From: Actinomyces massiliensis 4401292
Lineage (GTDB): Bacteria; Actinomycetota; Actinomycetes; Actinomycetales; Actinomycetaceae
DNA length: 64,000 bases
Assembly: GCF_000269805.1 (NCBI RefSeq)
Contig: NZ_JH711481.1
Location: forward strand, 1,500,634 to 1,564,633
Direction: 5' to 3'
Part shown: positions 45,091-53,616 of the stretch, in pieces
How the letters are laid out: each line of letters begins with the position of its first letter
How positions within the stretch are numbered: the first letter of the stretch is position 1
Made by a program: the position numbers and the translations under genes
Notes under the pieces: generated by a model
What the model was told of the DNA's origin: nothing
The model's database searches: none
What the model saw: only the letters and a program-made list of their open reading frames with translations

Positions 45091-46602
45091 CTATCCGCGG
45101 GTCGCGCGCATGGAGACGACGTGGACGAGGTGCTCCAGCGGACCCCGGGCCCACACGGCGAACCAGGCCATGGCGAAGGCGATGAATCCTGTCGACATGA
45201 CGGCCCACAGCAGGTTGTCCTCAGCGTCGGTGGTGAAGGTCAAGGCGTTGAGCGCCCAGATGGCGGCCACGTGCCCGCAGTAGACGGTCAGCGACATCGA
45301 CCCCACGGCGGCCAACGGGGCGACCACCCAGCGCAGGCGCCGGGAGACGAGCTGGAGGAGGGCGATGACCAGCATGGCCGTGCCGCCCGAGCCCACCGCC
45401 TCGAAGGTCGTGTCGGTGTGCGGTCCCGCGGTGGCCAGGGCTTTCGCGTTGAAGGGGGCGGGATTGACGGGCTGTCCCCCCATGCGGTTCATGCCGCTCA
45501 TGTCGTTCGCATCACCGCTCCCGGTGGTGATCCCGGTGCTGCTGTCGGTCGTATCAGCCGCCGTCGCGTCTGTCGCGTCCCTCCCGTCCGTCGTGTTCGC
45601 CGATTCCGAGTCCGAGTCCGAGTCCGAGGGCGGTTGCGCGGTATCCGGTGCTGCAGGGCCGTCGGCCTGCCCGCCCCGCGCTCGATTCGCGCCGATCTGC
45701 TGCGCGGACCGACTCTGCCCGTTGACGCACTGCTCGGCGTCCGCGGGGGAGACCAAGTGGTAGGCGTCGGGCTTGTCCGGATTGACGACCCGGCTGACGC
45801 TCCAGCCGGCGCCGTAGCCGATCACGGCGCACAGTGCGCCGACCGCGGCCAGGCGCCACAGGTTGCGCGAGCGCGACCAGTCCAGGCGCGACAGGCCCAG
45901 CCCCAGGAAGATGTAGGCCATCCACAGCGCGCCGGGGTAGAACCCGGTGATGAGGAAGGAGACGACGGCGGCATTGCCGTCCCCCGACGTCGGGTAGGCG
46001 GTCATTCCCAGGTGACTCAGAGCAACGGGTGTGCCGAGCTTGATGACCGGCCCGACCACTGCGATGACGGCCGCCAGGATGAACAGATTGCGGGGACGCC
46101 AGCTCAGGACGGGCAGGGCCAGGGCGAACCAGGCGGCGTAGTAGCCCAGAATGACGCCCACCGGCGGGCCGAGCAGAGCCAGGCCCGTGCCCATGGCCAG
46201 CAGCAGTGCTGAGCGCACGAGTATTCGCAGCCGGGTGCGGATCAGCGCCTCGCCCGTGTGGGGGCGGGCACGGCCGGACATGATGCCGAGCGAGAATCCG
46301 GCGATGACGGCGAAGAGCACCGCGGAGCGCCCGTGCGCCTGGTCGAGCACGCCGGACAGCGATGTCAGCCCGCAGGTCGTGAAGCCCACGTGCGCCGCCA
46401 TCATGCCGAGCAGCGCCAGTCCTCGGGCGGCATCCAGCCCTCCCAGGCGGTTCGGACCGGCGGTGCCGGTGAGGTAGGCGCCGCGTCGTCGGGGCAGGAT
46501 CCACCCGTAGCGCAGCGCGTCCGAGTGCGCAGCCGACGGCTGCCCGGCGGATACCCCCGGGGCAGGGGCGGTGTTGGAAGGCGTAGATGTCACGAAGAAC
46601 AT
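45091..46602 (-). CDS. HGSNAT/DUF418-like acyltransferase-type membrane protein
   Basis: 503 residues from the ATG at 46602. About ten membrane helices are present. The N-terminal RLGGLDAARGLALLGMMAAH is the heparan-alpha-glucosaminide N-acetyltransferase (DUF1624) signature, with the catalytic-type His; DUF418 features follow. A ~110-residue hydrophilic insertion (about 290-390: NGQSRSAQQ..., Ser/Asp/Glu/Thr-rich) interrupts the last helices; it is encoded partly by a repetitive GAGTCC tract (45,600-45,625). It may acetylate cell-wall sugars. Convergent with DUF2550 and divergent from nucS. Confidence 0.8.
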   Translation of the reverse strand: MFFVTSTPSNTAPAPGVSAGQPSAAHSDALRYGWILPRRRGAYLTGTAGPNRLGGLDAARGLALLGMMAAHVGFTTCGLTSLSGVLDQAHGRSAVLFAVIAGFSLGIMSGRARPHTGEALIRTRLRILVRSALLLAMGTGLALLGPPVGVILGYYAAWFALALPVLSWRPRNLFILAAVIAVVGPVIKLGTPVALSHLGMTAYPTSGDGNAAVVSFLITGFYPGALWMAYIFLGLGLSRLDWSRSRNLWRLAAVGALCAVIGYGAGWSVSRVVNPDKPDAYHLVSPADAEQCVNGQSRSAQQIGANRARGGQADGPAAPDTAQPPSDSDSDSESANTTDGRDATDATAADTTDSSTGITTGSGDANDMSGMNRMGGQPVNPAPFNAKALATAGPHTDTTFEAVGSGGTAMLVIALLQLVSRRLRWVVAPLAAVGSMSLTVYCGHVAAIWALNALTFTTDAEDNLLWAVMSTGFIAFAMAWFAVWARGPLEHLVHVVSMRATRG

Positions 46603-46698
46603 CACTAGCAGTCCTCGGGTAAGCACAGCGTTAACGGGCGGGGGCGCCGGTAAGGCGCCGTTAGAACGCCGTTGATGGGCGGGGGAGCTCCGGACCTG

Positions 46699-46704
46699 TA
46701 GGCT
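46699..46704 (+). promoter_or_regulatory. -10 box of leaderless nucS
   Basis: TAGGCT ends 6 bases before the GTG at 46711. The short region between the divergent genes also contains the inverted repeat GGCGCC-GGTAA-GGCGCC (about 46,647-46,663). Confidence 0.5.
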
Positions 46705-46710
46705 GCCGGG

Positions 46711-47406
46711 GTGCGTGTCGTCATTGCCAGCTGCTCCGTGGACTACTCCGGGCGCCTCGACGCCCACCTGCCCCGGGCCACCCGCCTCATCATGGTCAAG
46801 GCGGACGGCTCGGTCCTCGTGCATTCCGATGGAGGCTCCTACAAGCCCCTGAACTGGATGAGTCCGCCCGCCCGGCTCAGCGAGATCGACCCCGATGATG
46901 AGGATCGCGAGGCCGGCGTCGTCGCCCGGTGGGAGGTCGCGGCCGCCAAGACCGATGATCGGCTCGTCATCCGCATCTTCGAGATCCTCTCCGACGCCAG
47001 CGCGGATCTGGGCGTCGATCCGGGGCTGACCAAGGACGGGGTCGAGGCTCACCTCCAGGAGCTCCTCGCCGAGCAGATCGAGGTCCTGGGCGCCGGTTAT
47101 CGGCTCGTGCGGCGCGAATACCCCACGGCCATCGGGCCGGTGGACATCATGGCCAAGGACGCCGACGGCGGCTCGGTGGCCGTCGAGCTCAAGCGCGTGG
47201 GCGGTATCGATGGCGTCGAGCAGCTGAGCCGCTACCTCGAGCTGCTGAATCGCGACCCGGTGCTGGCTCCTGTGCACGGGGTCTTCGCCGCCCAGACCAT
47301 CAAGCCGCAGGCCCGGGTGCTGGCCGAGGACCGGGGCATCCGCTGCGTCGTGCTCGACTACGACGCCATGCGCGGCATGGACGATCCCGGCGCCCGCCTC
47401 TTCTGA
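46711..47406 (+). CDS. nucS: Mismatch-specific endonuclease NucS/EndoMS
   Basis: 231 residues. It makes double-strand cuts at mismatches and replaces MutSL in most actinobacteria. The N-terminal beta domain begins [16 protein letters not shown]; the C-terminal RecB-like nuclease has [29 protein letters not shown] (Glu-x-Lys catalytic pair) and a terminal [13 protein letters not shown]. The C-terminal beta-clamp binding tail is short. The mRNA is probably leaderless. Confidence 0.97.
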   Translation: MRVVIASCSVDYSGRLDAHLPRATRLIMVKADGSVLVHSDGGSYKPLNWMSPPARLSEIDPDDEDREAGVVARWEVAAAKTDDRLVIRIFEILSDASADLGVDPGLTKDGVEAHLQELLAEQIEVLGAGYRLVRREYPTAIGPVDIMAKDADGGSVAVELKRVGGIDGVEQLSRYLELLNRDPVLAPVHGVFAAQTIKPQARVLAEDRGIRCVVLDYDAMRGMDDPGARLF

Positions 47407-47436
47407 AGCGTCTGAGCTGTTACTGGGAGCCTCCTC

Positions 47437-48711
47437 ATGGCAGCCAAGCCCGCCAGATCAGCCAGACCGGCGAAGTCGACCAGGCCTGCTGCCTCCGCCC
47501 TGCCGCGTCAGGTGTCGCTGCTGCGGATCGTCGCCCACGGGCTGATCGAGGCAACCGCCGCGCCGACGCCCGTCGAGGCCGTGCGCCGCCAGCTCGCCGT
47601 TCAGGGTCAGCAGGTCTCCGCAGTGCCGCACGCCCTGATCGTGCGCACCTCGACCAGTACCGGCAGCGATGTGGTGGACGCCTTCGAGCGCGGGGACCTG
47701 GTCCGCTCCTGGCCCATGCGCGGCACCGTCCACATCACCGCCGCCTCGGATCACCACTGGCTGCGCGCGGCGCTCAGGCACCGCATGGATGCGTGGACGC
47801 GCCGCTCGGAGTCCGAGTTCGGCGTCGACGGGGCCCTGTGCGAGCGCGCCGCGGAGGCTGCTCTCGCCGTGATCGGGCGGCGCGGGCCGCTGTCGCGCTC
47901 CGAGTTGCTGGAGGTCTGGAGCGAGGCCGGCCTCATGGGCCCCTTCCAGGGTGCGAACGTCTCGTCCTACCGGCGCCGTCACCTTCTGGTCCGCCTCCAG
48001 GCCGAGGGGGTTCTGGTCCAGGGGCCGCGGACCGGTAACGAGCATCTGGTGATCGACGCCGGTCGGCTCCCCGATGCCGACAGCGGGCCGGTCGGACCCG
48101 GGGTCGGCCGAGGCGGTCCGGGGCACGCTGCGGCTCTGGCCGAGATCGCCCGTCGTTACGCCACCAGTCATGGACCCGTCAGCGCCGATGACCTGGCCAG
48201 GTGGACGACCCTGCCCAAACGGGAGGCCGCCCGGGCGCTGGAGGACGCCGTGGAGGAGACCTGCGCCGCGGACTACGGCGTCGATGCGGCCTCGGCCCGG
48301 GTGCCCCTGGTGCGCGCGGTCGTCGAGGGTGGGGCGCGCGGAGGTCTGCGAGTCCTGGGGGTCGGGGAGCGGGTGCCGTCCGCGGGCCTGCTCTACCTGC
48401 GCGCCGATCTGCTCGAATTGCTCGACGCCGGCCTCGGACGGGCCCGGGCGGCGCGCTTCCTGCCCTCCTTCGATGAGCTTCACGTGGGCTACAAGGATCG
48501 CAGCTGCTTGACCGATGCCTCCGGCGAGCGACTCATCTGCCCGTCGTCCAACGGCATGTTCCGCCCGCTCCTGGTGGATCGGGGGCGGCTGGTGGGCGTG
48601 CGGCCTGTGGGCGAGGGCGTGCTCTGGCTGGGTGGGAATGCGCCTTCGGCCCGGGTCGAGCGCGATACGGCTCGGGCGGTGGCCGCCGTCGAGAAGCGCC
48701 TGGCGCGGTAG
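47437..48711 (+). CDS. AlkZ-like winged-helix DNA-binding protein
   Basis: 424 residues. The core is HTH_42, the fold of the DNA glycosylases AlkZ/YcaQ. VQGQQVSAVPHALIVRT carries the QxQ motif of that active site, and WPMRGTVHITAASDHHWL follows. Ends with a FLPSFDELHVGYKDR segment seen in the family. Alkylation or interstrand cross-link repair is possible for AlkZ homologues, but the substrate has not been shown for this group. It starts 30 bp after nucS and is probably co-transcribed, giving a two-gene DNA-repair unit. The N-terminal 25 residues are basic and Ala/Pro-rich. Confidence 0.85.
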   Translation: MAAKPARSARPAKSTRPAASALPRQVSLLRIVAHGLIEATAAPTPVEAVRRQLAVQGQQVSAVPHALIVRTSTSTGSDVVDAFERGDLVRSWPMRGTVHITAASDHHWLRAALRHRMDAWTRRSESEFGVDGALCERAAEAALAVIGRRGPLSRSELLEVWSEAGLMGPFQGANVSSYRRRHLLVRLQAEGVLVQGPRTGNEHLVIDAGRLPDADSGPVGPGVGRGGPGHAAALAEIARRYATSHGPVSADDLARWTTLPKREAARALEDAVEETCAADYGVDAASARVPLVRAVVEGGARGGLRVLGVGERVPSAGLLYLRADLLELLDAGLGRARAARFLPSFDELHVGYKDRSCLTDASGERLICPSSNGMFRPLLVDRGRLVGVRPVGEGVLWLGGNAPSARVERDTARAVAAVEKRLAR

Positions 48712-48824
48712 GGGCGTGCTGGGGGCGCCCGGCGGAGGCGTGCGGTAGAGGCGTGCAGCGCTCTGCAGTCTGTGCAGCCTGCTAGCCCGCCCTGTTGAGC
48801 CTGTTGAGGCTGTCGAGATTGACA

Positions 48825-48869
48825 TTCTCGAACGAGATCGACGGTCACGCCGTCGATCTCGTTCGAGAA
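48825..48869. repeat. 45-bp perfect inverted repeat
   Basis: Arms of 20 bp (48825-48844 and 48850-48869) with loop TCACG; the arm contains GAACGAGATCGACGG. It lies 113 bp after the AlkZ-like gene and ahead of the ABC promoter. It may be the nucS-alkZ terminator. The arm contains CGAGATCG, part of the complement of the 22-bp repeat core. Confidence 0.85.
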
Positions 48870-48906
48870 AGTCGACCTCGACGCCGGGGATCTCTCCCGC
48901 GAAGGA

Positions 48907-48962
48907 GTTTGCAGATCAAACCTACGGAGGTATCCTTCTCTCATCAGTTTGAAATGCAAACT
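48907..48962. promoter_or_regulatory. Two GTTTG-N5-CAAAC operators over an ABC operon promoter
   Basis: GTTTGCAGATCAAAC (48907-48921) and AGTTTGAAATGCAAACT (48946-48962) are dyads with identical arms and 5-bp spacers, centred 40 bp apart (about four helical turns). A promoter fits between: -35 TTTGCA (48908-48913), 17 bp, -10 TATCCT (48931-48936). The first dyad overlaps the -35, the second covers the start-point region, which is typical of repression. The cognate regulator is not encoded next to it. Confidence 0.6.
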
Positions 48963-48989
48963 CATCTGTGAATGCGAGGAGTTCAAGTT

Positions 48990-50111
48990 ATGGAACGTCT
49001 GTCCAGAAGCGGCTCGAGGCGGCGGTCGCCGTCGGTGGGGAGTAAGTGCAGTGTTGGCACCGCTGGCAGTACTAGCACCGCTGGCACCGCTGGCAGTGTT
49101 GGCAGTGTTGGCACCGCTGGCACTGCCTCTACTGCGGATGCAGCCGCCACCGCTACAACTGCTGCCGGCGCGCAGTACGTGATGGAGTGGGAGGGGGTGT
49201 CCAAGCGCTATCCGGGTGCCGATGCGCTCGCCCTCGACGACGTCTCCTTCTCGGTCCGCCCCGGTGAGATCGTCGTCCTCGTCGGCCCCAATGGCTCGGG
49301 CAAGACCACGGCCATGGAGATGGTCTCCGGTCTGCGCCTGCCGACCGCGGGCAAGGTTCGCGTCGCCGGCCGGGAGGTGCGGCCCTCGGGGGAGCAGCGG
49401 ATGGTCGTCGGCGTTCAGCTCCAGGAGGCGGGCCTGCCTCGGCGGCTCAAGGTCGGTGAGGCCATCCGCGCCGTGGCGTGCCTGTACGACGATCCCGGGC
49501 CGGTTGAGCAGATCGTCTCCCAGCTCGGCCTGAATGACTATATGACATCGTCGGTCGGCTCCCTGTCGGGCGGGTGGCAGCGGCGCCTGGACGTCGCCCT
49601 GGCCTGCATCGGCCGTCCCCGCGCCCTGGTCCTGGACGAGCCGACCAGTGGGGTCGATCCGGTGGCGCGGGCGGAGCTGTGGGAGTTCCTCAGGCGGCGA
49701 CGCCACGAGGGCACGGCGGTCCTGGCCTCGACGCACGATCTGAGCGAGGCCGAGGCCTATGCCGACAGGCTGCTGGTGCTCAACCAGGGCCGCCTGGTTC
49801 TTCAGGGTCCGGTCGAGGAGGTGCTGGGGCTCGCCGGCGGGCGGTGGAGGCTGCGCCTGATCGGAGTCGATGCCGCTGTTGATGCCTGGGCGCGGTGTCA
49901 CGATGTCGAGTTCATCGGCGGCGGCGACACCCGAGTCCTCGTGGGCTCCAAGGAGGAGGTCGTGCGGGTCGGCGAGCAGGTCGAGGCCGCCTATGAGCGC
50001 GGCGAGCTGGGCTACCAGGACGTGCTGCGCGGACCGATCCGTCTCGAGGACGTCTTCACCCATGCGGTGACCGTCGGCGCAGCCGATGCGGAAGGGCGGG
50101 AGGCACGATGA
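48990..50111 (+). CDS. ABC transporter ATP-binding protein
   Basis: 373 residues from the ATG at 48990 (GAGGAGTTCAAGTT). Residues 20-60 are a low-complexity Gly/Thr/Ser/Ala run. Walker A GPNGSGKTT is at 99-107, signature LSGGWQRR near 195, Walker B ALVLDEPTSG, and the switch His in STHDLSEAE. It is an ABC-2 drug/polymer export ATPase and forms a pump with the next gene product. The N-terminal repeat tract is encoded by variable GGCACCGCT/GGCAGT units. Confidence 0.9.
   Translation: MERLSRSGSRRRSPSVGSKCSVGTAGSTSTAGTAGSVGSVGTAGTASTADAAATATTAAGAQYVMEWEGVSKRYPGADALALDDVSFSVRPGEIVVLVGPNGSGKTTAMEMVSGLRLPTAGKVRVAGREVRPSGEQRMVVGVQLQEAGLPRRLKVGEAIRAVACLYDDPGPVEQIVSQLGLNDYMTSSVGSLSGGWQRRLDVALACIGRPRALVLDEPTSGVDPVARAELWEFLRRRRHEGTAVLASTHDLSEAEAYADRLLVLNQGRLVLQGPVEEVLGLAGGRWRLRLIGVDAAVDAWARCHDVEFIGGGDTRVLVGSKEEVVRVGEQVEAAYERGELGYQDVLRGPIRLEDVFTHAVTVGAADAEGREAR
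49046..49130 (+). repeat. In-frame tandem GGCACCGCT/GGCAGTG repeats in the ABC ATPase gene
   Basis: GTTGGCACCGCTGGCAGTA, CTAGCACCGCTGGCACC and GCTGGCAGTGTTGGCAGTG style 9-bp units occur back to back within codons 20-50. They encode Gly-Thr-Ala-Gly-Ser repeats. Such tracts can change length by slippage; here they would alter only a flexible N-terminal leader. Confidence 0.75.
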
Positions 50112-50983
50112 ACCAGTCCATGAAATCCGCGAAGTCCCAGAAGAAGTCCATCGGCCGGAGTGGGAGAACAAGAGCGATGGAGAATGCAGTTCAGCCCCTT
50201 CAGGCCCGGCAGCCCCGTCTGTCCCGGCCCGCACCCTGGTGGCGGATCCTGCTCGTGTGGGCGCGCCAGGAATTCATGCTGCTCCTGCGCGAGCCCGTCG
50301 CGGTGTTCTTCTCCCTGGCGTTCCCGCTGATCATATATGTCTTCATCGGTATTCCCTACGGCTCCACCGAGATCGCCCCCGGCGTGCACTTCATTGACGC
50401 CATGTTCTCCTCCCTCATCCTGACCGTGGCGGCCAACCTCCTGCTCATGGGTCTGCCGATCTACCTGGCCGAGCTGCGGAGTCGGGGTGTGGACCGGCGA
50501 TACGCGGTCCTGCCTCTGCCGGGCCGACTGTTCGCCTCGGGCGTGCTGGCCTCCATGCTGATTCTGCTGGCCGGCTCCTCGGCGGTCATCGTCATGGTGG
50601 TCGGGCTGCGCGACGGCCTGCGGAACAGTCTGTGGAGTCCCGTCTATCTTCTGCTCCTCATCGGCTCGATTCTCTGGCTGTCGGCGCTGGGGTTTCTCAT
50701 CGGGGCACTGCGCGTCTCAGCCCGTACCACCCAGGCCCTGTCCGCCGCGATCTTCTTCATCATGTTCTTCGGCTCGGGCGCGGCCGTGCCCCTGGAGGGC
50801 CTGCCCGAGATCCTTCAGAAGGTCCTGGAGTGGAATCCGCTCAAGCAGTGGCTCGACGTCATGGTCGGGGTCTACACGGGCACCGGGGCGAGTCGCACCG
50901 AGTGGCTGCGACTGCTCCTGGCCCTGCCCATGACCACGATCTGCGCCCTGGGCGGCCTGCAGCTGTGGAAGCAGAGGGGCTGA
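50108..50983 (+). CDS. ABC-2 type permease
   Basis: 291 residues. After ~45 hydrophilic residues come six membrane helices, starting LLLREPVAVFFSLAFPLIIYVFIG, with the ABC-2 feature MFFGSGAAVPLEGLPEILQ before the last pair. It overlaps the ATPase gene by 4 bases and the next gene by one. One permease and one ATPase would make a dimeric exporter; the substrate is unknown. Confidence 0.88.
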   Translation: MNQSMKSAKSQKKSIGRSGRTRAMENAVQPLQARQPRLSRPAPWWRILLVWARQEFMLLLREPVAVFFSLAFPLIIYVFIGIPYGSTEIAPGVHFIDAMFSSLILTVAANLLLMGLPIYLAELRSRGVDRRYAVLPLPGRLFASGVLASMLILLAGSSAVIVMVVGLRDGLRNSLWSPVYLLLLIGSILWLSALGFLIGALRVSARTTQALSAAIFFIMFFGSGAAVPLEGLPEILQKVLEWNPLKQWLDVMVGVYTGTGASRTEWLRLLLALPMTTICALGGLQLWKQRG

Positions 50984-51483
50984 TGAGCGTGCCATCCTCG
51001 TCGTCCCGGCCCAGTCGTCTGCCCTGGTCCAACCGGCCGAATCGGCCGGACCGCTCGAGCCGGCCAGACCGCTCGAATCGGACCGGTGTCGCTCCGCTGT
51101 GGCGCGCGCCGCTGCGAATCCGCCTCGGTCTGGGTGCGGCGGTCGCCTGCCTGGTAGTCAGACTGCTCGAAGTGATCGCTCTCCTGATCTCCCCCGAGGG
51201 GATTCCCGGGTGGCTGCCCGCCGCCCGCAGCTGGACGTATCTCTGGGTCATCCTCGGCTGGCTCGTGTCCAGCGCGGTCATGCTCTGCGCGCGCCATTGG
51301 GTCGGCGCGGTGTCGGCGGCCTGGCTGTTCATCATGTCGTCGATCGGCTCTGTCAGCTTGCTCAAGAGAGGTCATGTGATCCTGGGGACTCTGGAGCTCG
51401 TGGTCTGCGCCGTCGGGCTGGGCGGCCTGCTCCTGGCGGTTGCCGCGGGCGCATTCCGCAGGCGCGGCGGGGAGACGCGGTGA
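50983..51483 (+). CDS. Membrane protein of unknown function in the ABC operon
   Basis: 166 residues. The first 45 are a basic Ser/Arg/Pro/Asn repeat (NRPNRPDRSSRPDRSNR) encoded by degenerate short repeats (51,031-51,082). Four membrane helices follow (IRLGLGAAVACLVVRLLEVIALLIS and others). It is not recognised as a known family. Its start shares one base with the permease stop, so it is likely an accessory part of the exporter or its regulator. Confidence 0.65.
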   Translation: MSVPSSSSRPSRLPWSNRPNRPDRSSRPDRSNRTGVAPLWRAPLRIRLGLGAAVACLVVRLLEVIALLISPEGIPGWLPAARSWTYLWVILGWLVSSAVMLCARHWVGAVSAAWLFIMSSIGSVSLLKRGHVILGTLELVVCAVGLGGLLLAVAAGAFRRRGGETR

Positions 51484-51537
51484 AGTGGGCGCGGCGATTG
51501 TGACTCACTCGGTCAGCAGACGTCAGACGTCCGGAGG

Positions 51538-51543
51538 TACACT
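51538..51543 (+). promoter_or_regulatory. -10 box of leaderless nagA
   Basis: TACACT ends 6 bases before the ATG at 51550. The preceding bases contain CAGACGTCAGACGT (about 51,517-51,530), a direct repeat of CAGACGT that could be a regulator site. Confidence 0.5.
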
Positions 51544-51549
51544 CCGGGT

Positions 51550-52782
51550 ATGAGCAGCGTTGCCACGGCCCTGCGAGGGCGAGTCGTCACTCCCGTCGAG
51601 ATTATCGAGGATGGCCTGGTCGTTGTCGCCGAGGGGCACATCCCATGGGTGGGGGCCGCCGCCGAGGCCGAGCGCGCCGGTTGGGGCGACCTGCTCGCCG
51701 ACGCCGTGGTCGCCCCCGAGAGCGGCTACCTGCTGCCCGGCCTCGTCGACGTCCACTGCCACGGCGGCGGCGGGGAGTCCTTCCCCAATGCCGAGACCGC
51801 GGATCAGGCCATGGTCTCCATCCTGGAGCACCGCCGTCACGGCACCACCAGCCTGGTGGCCTCCTGCGTCACCGCGGCCGCCGACGTCCTGAGGGCGCGC
51901 GCGTGCGTCCTGGCCGATCTGTGCGACGCGGGCGAGCTCGCCGGCATCCACTTCGAGGGGCCGTTCGTATCGGTGGAGCGCTGCGGCGCCCAGGACCCCA
52001 CCTACATCATCGCGCCCGATGCGGCCCTGACCCGCGAGCTCATCGAGCTCGGCCGCGGGCACGTGGTCACCATGACGATCGCCCCGGAGAAGCCCGGCAT
52101 CACCGGCGGCGACGGCGTCGTGGCCGCGCTGATCGACGGCGGGGCCCTGCCCTCCTTCGGGCACACCGACTCCGAAGCCGCTCCGGTGCGCGCGGGACTG
52201 GCCGACGCCTCGGCCCGACTCGCTGCGCGTGTCCGTTCCGGCCAGCCGGTGCGTTCGACCCGCTCCACCGCCACCCACCTGTTCAACGGTATGCGGCCCA
52301 TGCACCACCGCACGCCCGGCCCGGTGCCGGAGTTCCTCGCCGCCGCCCGGCGGGGGGAGTGCGTCCTGGAGATGATCGGCGACGGCGTCCATCTGGCCCC
52401 GGAGATCGTCCTGGACATGTTCGAGACCCTTGGGCGGGAGAACGTCATCCTGGTCACCGACGCCATGGCGGCCGCGGGCATGCCCGACGGCGACTACGTG
52501 CTGGGGCCCGCCGCGGTCACGGTGGCCGATGGGGTGGCGCGCCTGACCGAGGGCGGTGCGATCGCCGGGGGCACCGCGCACCTGATCGATGTCGTGCGCA
52601 CCACTTGGCGCGGTGGGGTCGATCTGGTCGATGCCGTCTACGCCGCTTCCTGTCAGGGGGCCGAGGTCCTCGGCGACGACTCGATCGGGGCCCTGGAGCC
52701 CGGCAGGTGGGCGGACCTGGTGGTTACCGATGCCGATCTCGCGCCCGTGCGCGTCCTGCGTCGTGGCGAGGTCGTCGTCTGA
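51550..52782 (+). CDS. nagA: N-acetylglucosamine-6-phosphate deacetylase
   Basis: 410 residues. It removes acetate from GlcNAc-6-P in amino-sugar breakdown and cell-wall recycling. The metal-binding motif is HCHGGGG (69-75); GIHFEGPF gives the Glu ligand, ATHLFNGM the His, and LVTDAMAAAG the catalytic Asp. The mRNA appears leaderless. Two 22-bp arrays and the structured element B follow its stop. Sialidase (33.7 kb) and nagA could act in one pathway for sialic-acid-containing glycans. Confidence 0.96.
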   Translation: MSSVATALRGRVVTPVEIIEDGLVVVAEGHIPWVGAAAEAERAGWGDLLADAVVAPESGYLLPGLVDVHCHGGGGESFPNAETADQAMVSILEHRRHGTTSLVASCVTAAADVLRARACVLADLCDAGELAGIHFEGPFVSVERCGAQDPTYIIAPDAALTRELIELGRGHVVTMTIAPEKPGITGGDGVVAALIDGGALPSFGHTDSEAAPVRAGLADASARLAARVRSGQPVRSTRSTATHLFNGMRPMHHRTPGPVPEFLAAARRGECVLEMIGDGVHLAPEIVLDMFETLGRENVILVTDAMAAAGMPDGDYVLGPAAVTVADGVARLTEGGAIAGGTAHLIDVVRTTWRGGVDLVDAVYAASCQGAEVLGDDSIGALEPGRWADLVVTDADLAPVRVLRRGEVVV

Positions 52783-52793
52783 GGGGTAACGCC

Positions 52794-52880
52794 TAACGCC
52801 GAGATCGGTCGTAACCCGCGCCGAGATCGGTCGTAACCCGCGCCGAGATCGGTCGTATTCCGCCTCGAGATCGGTTGCGC
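52794..52880 (-). repeat. 22-bp repeat array 6 (4 units)
   Basis: On the minus strand units begin at 52875, 52853, 52831 and 52809, all 22 bp apart. The last unit ends in GGCGTTAG, close to the GGCGAA terminal motif of other arrays. It starts only ~12 bp after the nagA stop. Confidence 0.92.
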
Positions 52881-52986
52881 TGTCGCCGATCTGCTGCTCG
52901 CCGACGGTTTCGAATTGTGGCATGTGGCCTTTGTCCCCGAGTTCGTCGTGCGTGCCTCGACGTCGGGTCGGCCGGGCCGAAATCGA

Positions 52987-53023
52987 ACCGATCTCGAGCC
53001 GGAACTCGACCGATCTCGGTATG
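52987..53023 (+). repeat. 22-bp repeat array 7 (2 units)
   Basis: Units at 52987 and 53009 with the ACCGATCTCG core; a degenerate earlier unit may start at 52965. It lies 46 bp from the end of structured element B. Confidence 0.85.
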
Positions 53024-53068
53024 GGGTGTGGATGGGTAGGCCTGGCGGGTGTGGTTGCCATCGGTGTT

Positions 53069-53197
53069 GCACATGGGAGACTGGGGTCTCTGCGGAGTGG
53101 GGGCTGGTTTTTGTTGGAATGACGGGCTTATCCGGCGAGCGTCGTGTGCGGCGGTCGGGCTCCCATGTGCGGTGAGGGGGGTCTGCGCATATGGGAG
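53069..53197 (-). ncRNA. Structured element copy B: hairpin plus third complementary strand
   Basis: Read on the minus strand: CTCCCATATGCG (53197-53186), loop beginning CAGACCCCC, and CGCACATGGGAG (down to 53160) form the hairpin; 80 nt later, after CGGATA and CAACAAAAAC, comes CTCCCATGTGC (53079-53069). The plan and spacing match copy A (78 nt). In the stem, an A-U pair of copy A is G-C here (a compensatory change), and one G-C has become A-C. No gene is shared downstream of both copies, so a stand-alone RNA or a mobile DNA element are both possible. Confidence 0.5.
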
Positions 53198-53418
53198 TGG
53201 GATTGTGGTCGTTGCTGACGGCGCTGTTCCGCATGATTCCGCGGTTTCCCCCGGCGCGGAGTGCGCGCGAGTGTGCAACATCGGCCGCCCCGGCACATGC
53301 GGGTATCAGCAGAGCCGTCCCGCGGCGGTGCAACCCGGCTCATATGCTCTCCAGTCCCGAGACCACCCCACCCGAGACACTCACAGACACCCATCCCGTT
53401 CCAGATGTACTGACGCAC

Positions 53419-53594
53419 CACAATCTCGACGCGGAACCGGACCGATCTCGACGCGGATTACGACCGATCTCGGCACAGGTTTCGACCGATCTCGAGCCGG
53501 AGCTCGACCGATCTCGGCACGGGTTTCGACCGATCTCGAGCCGGAGCTCGACCGATCTCGGCACGGGTTTCGACCGATCTCGACGACACAGGGA
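53419..53594 (+). repeat. 22-bp repeat array 8 (8 units)
   Basis: A degenerate unit at 53419, then units at 53441, 53463, 53485, 53507, 53529, 53551 and 53573. Two alternating variants are seen (AGCCGGAGCTCG and GCACGGGTTTCG after the core), so the array expanded in two-unit blocks. It ends 23 bp before the merR stop codon. Confidence 0.93.
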
Positions 53595-53616
53595 GTGCCT
53601 CAGCTCTGCACAATGA

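Larger units (their letters stand above)
52783..53616. other. 834-bp non-coding region with arrays 6-8 and structured element copy B
   Basis: Between convergent nagA and merR genes. In order: array 6 (minus), array 7 (plus), structured element B (minus strand), about 170 bp of unassigned sequence, array 8 (plus). Open frames across the region read through the repeats and are rejected as genes. Confidence 0.65.

Noticed and set aside
52653-53333. Long open frames crossing arrays 6 and 7 and structured element B
   Set aside because: They exist because the 22-bp repeat lacks stops in some frames; they have no GC3 bias and no family features and cut across conserved non-coding blocks.
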